Assembly: GCA_029844215.1 (NCBI GenBank)
Contig: CM056738.1
Coordinates: forward strand, 63,765,593-63,829,592
Direction of reading: 5' to 3'
Length of the DNA stretch: 64,000 nucleotides
Source: Przewalskia tangutica
Lineage: Eukaryota; Streptophyta; Magnoliopsida; Solanales; Solanaceae
The position numbers and the translations under genes are program-made. The notes below the pieces were generated by a model. It saw nothing but the letters and a program-made list of their open reading frames with translations, was not told where the DNA came from and ran no database searches. This document shows, piece by piece, positions 56,758 through 64,000 of this stretch; the stretch's first letter is position 1, and every line of letters starts with the position of its first letter.

Positions 56758-57560
56758 ATGCCTCCGTGTAAGGCAACCCGAGCCCAGGAGGGCAAGGCGT
56801 AGGAGGCTGCGAGTAGAGTTCAGAGGGTTGCGTGGGCACAGGCCCAATCATCACCTGGGGTGGTGCTTCATTTGGGGAGTTCTGCGACGTCACTAGCCCC
56901 AGCAGAGTTTAGCACGGCGGCGGCAGTGCCTACTGCGGCCATGATATTTGAACCTTCAGTTCCACGACCGGGAACAGTGAAATTAGATTGCAAGAAGGCG
57001 ACCCTATTACTAGCTATGGATTTGGCTACCGGAGTATACCGATGTACGCGAGTCTTGATGAATATCAACGAGAGGGTTGTGCAAGTAGTTCTTGATTAGG
57101 CTTGAGCATGGCACGTATGCGGGCATATACAGCGGCCGAGAAAGCGTAGAGATCGGCGGGTTAACGAGGGCGAAGAGGGCGAGCACAAGGTCCTTTGGTA
57201 ACTTTCGAGGCGAGTCACCTCACCAGCGGATTAGATTATGCACATCAACCAGTGCATAGTGGTCCTCCACAGGGTTCAGGACGTTCGGGGTATGCAGGAG
57301 TTGGTCAGAGCTCTAGAGCTTCCGGTTCACTGATGTGAGCGCCATCGGGAATGTCATCTTTTAGTTGGTACTTGTTGTACTACGGCCGTCGAGGCAGTGT
57401 CGAAAGGATGTCCAAGTAGGAGGACTCGGCCGAGGATCGGTGGGTAGTTCGTCACCTCTCTTAGCTATGAGCCTGCAGGCGGGTTTGATTAGAACGATTA
57501 AGGGAGTGAAAGCGGTAGATCTGAGCATATCTTTAACCTGCAGGGATTAGCATGTGTGAT
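56758..57560 (+). pseudogene. Element G: degenerate gag relic
   Basis: It starts MPPCKATRAQEGKA at 56758 and hits TAG after 14 codons. A GEFCDVTSP segment near 56876 parallels GEFCDATPKER in C gag. Near 57040-57095 a MYASLDEY-type piece recalls the RYVTGLDDY region, and near 57120-57300 an IGG-R-KRA segment parallels the basic tail. Most of the Gag core between them is deleted. The rest to 57560 has no clear match. It cannot make Gag. Confidence 0.72.
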
Positions 57561-57834
57561 AAGATGAGTATATCTTAAGTACTATGTTCCGATAGCAGTG
57601 TGTAAATTGTGATTAGAAATCATGGTTAGTAACCAGGAAAGATTGAGGGATAGGGAAAGTGTGAGCCTTGGAGCCTTATACATGGAAACCTTAGGGGTAA
57701 AGCCATCTCGGGTGAAGATGTATTGTTATGTTTGATTCTTACTGGAGTGCATAGTGCACGTGAGCTATGTTGTATAATAAGTCCCTGGGTAGTGTGAAAT
57801 GAAAGAGGGTAGTTGATCTAAGAAGACCACTAGG
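57561..57834 (+). other. Element G internal noncoding stretch
   Basis: No coding similarity is recognised and no tandem repeats are seen. It lies between the gag relic and the conserved noncoding block. Confidence 0.5.
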
Positions 57835-58065
57835 TTTTCGTGACTTGATTGTGAGAGTTTTTCGGATCGGGAAGCTAGTGTTTTGCGCGTTGCCGGGTCG
57901 GGTTGAGGCCACATTGCGGGTCAACCCGTGGCCTGTATGGTGGTTGGGTCAGTTTGCGGTGGTCTCGCCTTGTGATAGGGTCATAAGGGTGTTAGGCCCA
58001 TGTTTAGTTAACCAGCGTACGAGTTCGTTGATGCATTCAACCAGTAGTCGGGCCGATGGGGGCAG
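57835..58065 (+). other. Conserved noncoding block (copy in G)
   Basis: The reverse complement of the block in B, C and D, thus in the same orientation relative to the element. Landmarks are GGGTCGGGTTGAGG, GTTAGGCCCATGTTTAGTTA and ACGAGTTCGTTGATGCATTC. A perfect CGGGT CA ACCCG inverted repeat is at 57917-57928. Confidence 0.78.
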
Positions 58066-58430
58066 CCCATCGTGTTCTTCGGTCAGGACCGTTTATTCGG
58101 CAGTGTTGTTTTATCAGAAAGGTTGTAAGGCTGCACGGGGTGCCTACCTTCACCTTATGGCAGACAGTGGGGCCCAAGGTACGGCTGTTTCTTTTTCTGG
58201 AAGTTTTACCAGGCAGGGTTAGGAACTCAGGTGAGCCTCCGTATCGTATTCATCCTCGGGCCAGTGTTTGGATTTCAGGGGTAGTTGTGAGGTTTGTTGT
58301 CTCCTGTGGAGGGAGTGTTTTATAGCTACCATTTCAGTATTCGGTTTTTGCCTTATGAAGCCTTAGGGGCGGAAGTGTAAGTTGCCGGTCGATTGGTTCG
58401 ATGTTGGCAAGGATTCAGATAGTTGGTTTA
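58066..58430 (+). pseudogene. Element G: integrase core relic
   Basis: In one frame RKVVRLHGVP (near 58118) parallels REIVRLHGVP of J. In another frame ADSGAQGTAVSFSGSFTRQG (58160-58220) parallels SDRGAQFTANFWRSFQRGLG. Near 58320-58415 YHFSIRFLPYEAL parallels YHSSIQMAPYEAL, then a GRLVRCW remnant. This is the middle of integrase only, with no finger, no chromodomain and no RT. It looks like a remnant left by large internal deletion from a gag-pol ancestor. Confidence 0.75.
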
Positions 58431-58565
58431 TACTTGTTCAGTGAAATGTGGTAGGTTATGAGAAAGAGTTCGAGTATACAAGAAGGGTACGACATCCTCA
58501 GGGATCGCATGCAGTCCGGTACCATTTGTTGGGTCGCCGGAGTGACACTAGAACCTCGCGGCAAA

Positions 58566-58582
58566 GTGACAAAAGTGGTATC
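58566..58582 (+). other. Extra LTR-end/PBS-like junction inside element G
   Basis: GTGACAAAAGTGGTATC repeats 17 bases of the true junction at 56549-56565 but sits about 270 bp before the 3' LTR. The match ends before CAGAGC. The counterpart in D is at 29581-29596. The surrounding 58431-58820 is otherwise featureless. Confidence 0.72.
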
Positions 58583-58820
58583 GGGAAGAAGCGAGCATGT
58601 ATGGCAAGCATAGATGTGATCATTTCTTTTGAAAAGAGAAGGTGCGAAGGAAGTATATTCTAGACCAAGAGAGGTGTTTTGTGGTGATGTTAGAGGTGGT
58701 TCCTCGTGGACGTGGATGTAAGTATTTTGCGGGTGTTTACGTGGCGGTGTGGCAGGTTTGTTCTCGTAATTATAGTAGTGAAGGTTATACTGGCGCGTGT
58801 TTGTTTGAGACTTAGAAGGA

Positions 58821-58854
58821 ACATTCGGGACGAATGTTTCTAAGGAGGGGAGAA
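58821..58854 (+). promoter_or_regulatory. Element G polypurine tract with hairpin
   Basis: ACATTCG GGA CGAATGT (58821-58837), then TAAGGAGGGGAGAA ending at 58854, directly before the LTR. Confidence 0.87.
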
Positions 58855-61800
58855 TGTTATACCCCGTAGTTGCAGGGTATGTTAGTGATGGCGTGCGTGC
58901 GAGTGCTGGCGAAATTTTGAAAAGAAAGAAAGATGTGAGTTTTCGACGGAAAAGTTTCCGGTTTTTGTGAAGAAAAAGGTTCGTTAATGGGAATTGGATT
59001 CCCAGATTTGGTTTTTGGACTTCATAGATTATATTAGAATTTTGGGATTTTATTTTCGGAAATGGTCACGTGGGGCCCACGGGAGAAATTCTGATTTTGT
59101 AGCCCGCTTTGTTTTTGAGATTTCCGGGATTTTGGATATTTTCGGAAGACGAAATATTTTGGACGAATCGGGGGGCGACACGTGTCACCCCCATGTGGCA
59201 CCCTTGGCCGAAAGCCCGGTTAGAGTCGTTTTTCGACGAAACGTTTTACATAACTTGCGAGGGGAAAATTCCGGCTATGTCTTTTCTTATTTTTGCGGAT
59301 TTTTCCGAGAAACGAAACATTTTGGACCAACGGGAGGGTGACATGTGTCACCCTCACATTGGAAGCAAGTGGGGCGGCTTAGGGCCAATTGGTGGGCAAG
59401 TTTTTGGTAGATATTTGTGTAGATATTTGTGAGGGTTTTAAGGAATAGGGACTAGGGGGCACTTGGGCATATCTTGGCCCTCCACTTGCCCCCCACATGG
59501 CTTGATCTTGTCCATTAAACTCCCTATAAATACCCCTCCCTTGTGAAGACTTCTTCATCCCAAAACTTCTAAGTCTTGAAAGCTTTCTTCCTCCCCCTTA
59601 GTGTAATGTCTTGGCCGAGAGTTCCTCTCCCCCTTTGTGAGGCCTTTGGCCGAGAGCACCCTCCCCTTGGCGAGAATACCCCACTCACCAGTGGGGTTGG
59701 CGAGAAGTACACCCCGTTGTGGTGTTGTCTCGTATAAATACCCCCCCTATTGGTAGAAATACTCTCAAAAGTATTGTTGTTATACCCAAAATTACCTTAG
59801 CCGTATACCTTGTAGTATTCCAAAGATACCTCTATACGTAGAGCCCGGAAATACTACCGTATGTCCTTTTTGTCTCAAACCAAAACCCTAAGGAAAATCT
59901 CCATAGTTGGTTGAAGTATTAAGAAGAAGTTGCGTAGAACTTCTAAGGGTTGTTTGGAGCGGGTTGGAGCACCCGGAGTAGGAGCTAAGCGTTGCTAAGG
60001 ATCGACATCTATACTTGGATAATTATGGGCTTATCGAGGTAAATATTCTTGTCCCCTTGTTGTAATTGGAATTACATGTTGTAGGATTATATAGTTGAAG
60101 TATACTATATATAGATCTGAACATAGCTTTGCGGCAATGTCTTTGGACTTAAGCCTGAATAAAGAAGAAGCGAGCGTAATTACATAGGATTGTATTACAG
60201 TAGACTTGTGTGGTATTACTGTGTTGTAGAATTGTATACGTCCGGTTAGACGTATAAACCCCCCCCCCCCTGGTTGGCTTGGTAGTCGGCCTCGATAGAG
60301 GAGGAGATTCACGCTGTTGCGGGGGGGGGGAGGTGCTGCCGAATTTTCTGTACTATGAGTAGCGTATTCTACTCGAAGATTGGAAAAGGCTAGCAGGGGT
60401 ACAGTACTGTGGAGCGTATTGCTTATTGTCGATAATCGTCGCGAGGTATGTGAACCTCTTCCTATCCTTTCTAGCATGATGTTTTGTAAACTATGTAGTA
60501 CGGTAGACGTACATGTGCTAAATGAGTTTGGTTGGTTCAAAACATAGGGTGTTATAATAGCTTTATGGGAAGTTAGTTATAACGACTCTATGTAGGTAAC
60601 AGAACGGTTTATTTTATTGTAGAAGTTAAGAGACTTGATCTTGAAAGATAAGAGACTTAACCTAATTGACTTGATGTGTAACATTTTGTTAAAAATGTTG
60701 TAAAACCTCATTCGCGAGTAATGAGTATTTGATTTTAAAGAATAGTGTTTTACTGATTTCGGAAATGAGAATAAGTATCGAACAAACCACAGCAGCGCTA
60801 ATAAAGGGAAATGTATTGACTAATCAAGTATTATTAAAACCAGTAGAAACTTCCATCTGCATAGAAGCTAAGATGAGACAAAATGATATTACATTTCCTA
60901 AATCATGGCTGTTGTTATAAGATTGTTATAAACAAGAATAACCTACTCACACATAAGGTATATGTTTCTCAAATTGTTATTAAGTGATTAATACTATGAA
61001 CTACAAACCTTTCGAAAATGAGAAACTTGAGTAATTGAAATTAGGCAAACTTGAACGTTTGGAAAAGAATGTTGTTACTTGATTTTACAAAGAGAAGTGT
61101 TTTGATTTACTTCAAAAGATAATAAATCTATTTTCATATACTACGAGTATTATGTGACTATTTGTGAAAGAACATATCTCTTAAAGAGTTAATGTATGAA
61201 GTACTTTGGGGATAAAAACCCGATCTTGTTAATCATATAGTAGAAAGTACCTTGTGTGAATAATTTGATTGTGTTGATTTGTGATAGCCTTGTAAATACT
61301 TTCTTGTTTGATTTGATAAATAAACATGTTAGGATGCTACGTGTGTTAGTATCTTGTGATGTTTGTGTAAAGGGATTTCCCTTGATTGTGCTTATGTTGT
61401 TTAAACGATAAACTGTTATGTTGGTATTATACCACTCACCTTGATTCCGGGGGTTAAGCTGCCCTCCGATGCGGGGTAGACTCGGTGATGCAGGACCATG
61501 ATTCTAGAATACCTCACGCGGGTCACGGGGGCTATGCGAGCTACGAGAGTTCGAGTTAGTGTGCGGCCTTTATGGTCATGCGGTGCATGTGGCCGTGCGG
61601 ATGCGAGTCGGGGCGATGCGGGAGTAGCTACCCTCGATGCGGGGAATACCTCATGCGGGCCATCGGAATGGCCTATGCGGAGCTGCGGGAAGTTCCAGGG
61701 CTAGACGAGCACATTTGATACTGCGGGCGAGTGACCAGCTTTGATCATGTGGCCTGCAGCAGATATCATGATCTGATTTATGACCTTGTTAGTACTGTGG

Positions 61801-62557
61801 GTGTTAGTAGTCGGCTATGCCTTCGTACTTACCCTGTACTATTTTATTTGGACACAGGTGGGACCTGGTGTTCATGTGTATTCCTTGGTCCTTTTCTATC
61901 ATAGACTGCCGGCAGTGAGGAAGGTATTCCACGGGCATGACTGATGTTGTGGGCGTGAGACCCATGGTTATATTTGAGTGATGACTTTGAGGGCATGAGT
62001 CCCTGACTTGACATGACTTCTTATTTATTGTGAACTGTAGTTTGGTAATCATACATGTCTCATGTTTTATTTAGACTGCTATGATTTCATTTACAGTATT
62101 TTCAGTTTCACATAATTGGTACCTGTTGTACTGACCTCCTTCGGGGGGCTGCGTTCATGCCGCAAGTTGAGGTACACCAGTCATTGATCCTAGCTCTCAG
62201 GGTCACAGTTTAGCGTTTGGGAAGCTCCGTTTCTCCGGAGGCTTATCAGTGGTATAGTCCCCTGTCGTAGTAGGTGCTTACATTCAGGGGTATGGCGGGG
62301 CCCTGTCCCGCCATTGTTGTCATGTCACTCTTGAAGTGCATGTAAATCTTGTTGTGGGCAGAGTTGTATATGGGATGTAACTGTTCGGTTTTAAATTGAT
62401 TTATATATATGCCGAAAGGCAAGATTTCTCAGATTACTGTTCTTACTTCATAATATTTTTCATGTCTTGTTTTATATTCCGCTGATTACTCTGATGTTGT
62501 ATGACTAGGGTGCCCGGGGTAAGGCACCAGTCACGGGCCCGGGTTCGGGTCGTGACA
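58855..62557 (+). repeat. Element G 3' LTR
   Basis: A complete 3.7-kb LTR from TGTTATACCCCGTAG to GGTCGTGACA. TATAAATA at 59525-59532; poly-C and poly-G runs near 60260 and 60320; ATGCGG block 61450-61700; hairpin ATGGCGGG/CCCGCCAT at 62292-62314. An open stretch of 115 codons (58994-59341) is in U3 before the TATA box and is not considered a gene. Confidence 0.93.
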
Positions 62558-62710
62558 TACATGCCGAAAGGCAATCTTTTCTTGGATAAACTATTTCTCT
62601 TTTCATATTGTTTCATGTCTTATTTTTATATTCCGCTTGTTTCTCTGATGTATGTCTACTTAGGTTCCCGTGTAAGGCACCAGTCACGGGTCCGGGTTCG
62701 GGTCGTGACA
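62558..62710 (+). repeat. LTR H, right piece
   Basis: After the second TACAT it continues GCCGAAAGGCAATCTTTTC and ends GGTCGTGACA at 62710, completing the U5 end of H. It lies against the internal region of I. Confidence 0.85.
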
Positions 62711-63747
62711 CATACTTACATAACCTCCATACCGATTTTGGCCTCCAATCTTTGGAGTTACTAAATCGAATAATATAAGGCCATTTCCGGCTCTCACGAC
62801 CTGGTTCCGGTGGAACGCGTCCACGAACCCGTAAAACAATTAACTAGACTTGGGCCTTGCACCCTCGTGACCCTGTCACGTAGCGGAACTACTACCAACT
62901 GATCCCACTCCATTTCAGGCTATGGGGAGACCCGTAATAGGTCCTCAACCCGACCCACCGTCGCACTTAACTCTTACCCTTTGTCTGAATAAAATCCTAT
63001 TGCCCGAGAAGGCCTTATATACCTAAGGTCTCGGCGGTTATCAATATTCTTAGGCTCGCATTTTCCATGCACCAAGCCTACCTTATCAGTCCCCCCGTAA
63101 ACGGGTACAATAACTTCTCATAATACCATAATCGTGTTGTCTTGATCACAACAACCAATACCTACTCCATACGGATCTCATTCGTACAATTCTCTTAAGC
63201 CTACCACATAGCTTAATCTATTAACATGACATTCCATTAAGTTCCTTAGCATGACTTCTTAAGGGTTTATTACCCTATCAGACAACTCATCATTTCCCAA
63301 TTATCTCAAAATAAAACATAAGACCTTGGCGAGAATTCATTAACTGTTTCATACCTCCCCGGTATCTATTTAGTCCTTACCAAATCCTGGTAATCTAAAA
63401 TCATTCTAGGCAACACGCGTCTGACCCTCATACATAACTCCGTATAGTTGTATGTCATTATACCAACTATACTACAATCATTACCAACCTGGATACGCAA
63501 TCCACATAATCCTTCCTGGGTCACTGCTGCCTTTCTCATAGCTGCAATCAACATAACTCGTTAGGGAGAGACGACCCTAACAATACAGCTCTATCGCACG
63601 ATCTTAGAGTGAAAAGAATGGAAACCAATCCTAAATGTCCTGCAACCTCCTGATTATAGATGTGGTGCACAACACACCGATAATCAAGACTCTACTAGAC
63701 ACGGTCTGTAGACACTTTCCGATGACTAACTGCTCAGATACCACTTT
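62711..63747 (-). mobile_element. Element I: internal region of a gag-less LTR element
   Basis: The right end has the leader (about 63570-63747) with the stem-loop at 63653-63684 and PBS complement GCTCAGATACCA at 63732-63743. The left part (62777-63000) is the conserved noncoding block, with its inverted repeat decayed to GGGGAGACCCG. Between them no Gag motif is found, so I is LARD-like. A 62-codon open stretch (63366-63554) begins where gag normally starts but resembles nothing I know. H interrupts the left side. Confidence 0.75.
63653..63684 (-). promoter_or_regulatory. Leader stem-loop of element I
   Basis: Arms ATTATAGATGTG and CACACCGATAAT around GTGCACAA, the same as in C. It is kept although the element has no gag. 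Confidence 0.8.
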
Positions 63748-63810
63748 TGTCACGACTCGACCCCGGGCCCGCGACTGGTGCCCTACCTGGGCATATACAT
63801 CAGAGATAAT
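63748..63810 (-). repeat. Element I 5' LTR, first 63 bp
   Basis: It starts TGTCACGACTCGACC and is cut by LTR K after ATAAT (63806-63810). Confidence 0.82.
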
Positions 63811-64000
63811 TGTTACACCCCGTAGTTCCAGGGTATGTATATGAGGACGTACGTACGAGAATACGACATTAAAATTGGAAAGGAAGAAAGATGTGATTTT
63901 TCGACGGAAAAATTTCCGGATTTTGTGAAGAAAAAGGTTCGTTAATAGGAATTGGATTCCCAGATTTGGTATTCGGACTTTTTAGAATATTTGAGAATTA
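63811..64000 (+). repeat. LTR K, start only
   Basis: TGTTACACCCCGTAGTTCC starts a plus-strand LTR that runs off the window. It is closest to the U3 of D and G (TTTTTCGACGGAAAAATTTC and CGTTAATAGGAATTGG segments). The third base pair of the terminus differs (TTACACC for TTATACC). Confidence 0.82.

Larger units (their letters stand above)
43151..62557 (+). mobile_element. Element G: nonautonomous LTR element with gag and integrase relics, carrying J
   Basis: 5' LTR 43151-44996 plus 54710-56553 (about 3.69 kb), internal 56554-58854 (2301 bp), 3' LTR 58855-62557 (3703 bp), target duplication TACAT (43146-43150 and 62558-62562). The PBS is intact. The internal region has a damaged gag, the conserved noncoding block, a small integrase relic and no RT, RNase H or protease. 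J sits in its 5' LTR. Confidence 0.92.

Noticed and set aside
56860..57099. Overlapping open stretches on both strands in G
   Set aside because: The plus strand follows a decayed gag and the minus-strand one is its shadow; neither has a protein motif of its own.
58994..59341. 115-codon plus-strand open stretch, partly repeated at 43292-43531
   Set aside because: Located in U3 upstream of the TATA box and not maintained between the two LTRs; looks like chance opening.
60031..60540. 169-codon minus-strand open stretch in G 3' LTR (also split at 44334-44828)
   Set aside because: It lies in LTR sequence on the strand opposite transcription, crosses poly-C and poly-G runs, and is broken in the sister LTR.

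Overview
The window is intergenic heterochromatin-type DNA from a plant nuclear genome, probably a eudicot; I cannot name the species. No host gene, tRNA, rRNA, organellar segment or prokaryotic feature is visible. Almost every base belongs to long-LTR Ty3/gypsy retrotransposons of the chromovirus (Tekay/Del-like) type. The signs are LTRs running from TGTTATACCCCG to CGTGACA, a primer-binding site for initiator tRNA-Met (TGGTATCAGAGC), gag-PR-RT-RNase H-INT order, an FIDD reverse transcriptase motif, a C-terminal chromodomain, and a GGGGAGAA polypurine tract directly before the 3' LTR.

The elements form a nest about five levels deep. I label them A to K. I (minus; internal part 62711-63747) is the oldest host and was hit by H, a plus-strand LTR (42575-43150 plus 62558-62710). 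H was then hit by A (minus; 3790-42574, its left end lying off the window) and by G (plus; 43151-62557, TSD TACAT). A is a full gag-pol element broken by three insertions: E (plus) in its 3' LTR, B in its gag, and F (a solo LTR, 37749-41169, TSD ATAAG) in its 5' LTR. B (8743-35657) contains C in its 3' LTR (9026-17238, TSD AACAT) and D in its 5' LTR (25819-35380, TSD AAAAA). G contains J in its 5' LTR (44997-54704, TSD AACCT). K, another plus-strand LTR, starts at 63811 inside the 5' LTR of I.

The elements fall into three functional tiers. J, A and probably E are autonomous-type chromoviruses carrying gag-pol. B, C and D have LTRs of 3.1-3.6 kb around an internal region of only 2.0-2.3 kb that holds gag and no pol. 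G and I have no usable gag: G keeps scraps of gag and integrase, I keeps none. The second and third tiers share a conserved noncoding block of about 250 bp that A and J lack. All tiers whose ends are visible share the PBS, a leader stem-loop with an apical GUGCAC palindrome, a 7-bp hairpin beside the polypurine tract, and structured LTR ends. That is the pattern expected if the short elements are mobilised in trans by J/A-type proteins.

Reading frames are broken throughout, even in J, whose two LTRs agree closely in AT-rich stretches. The differences between copies cluster at CAG and CTG (often reduced to CG) and at CG/CA/TG sites. This suggests methylation-linked base-calling error, real deamination, or both, so many apparent frameshifts should not be read as biological inactivation.
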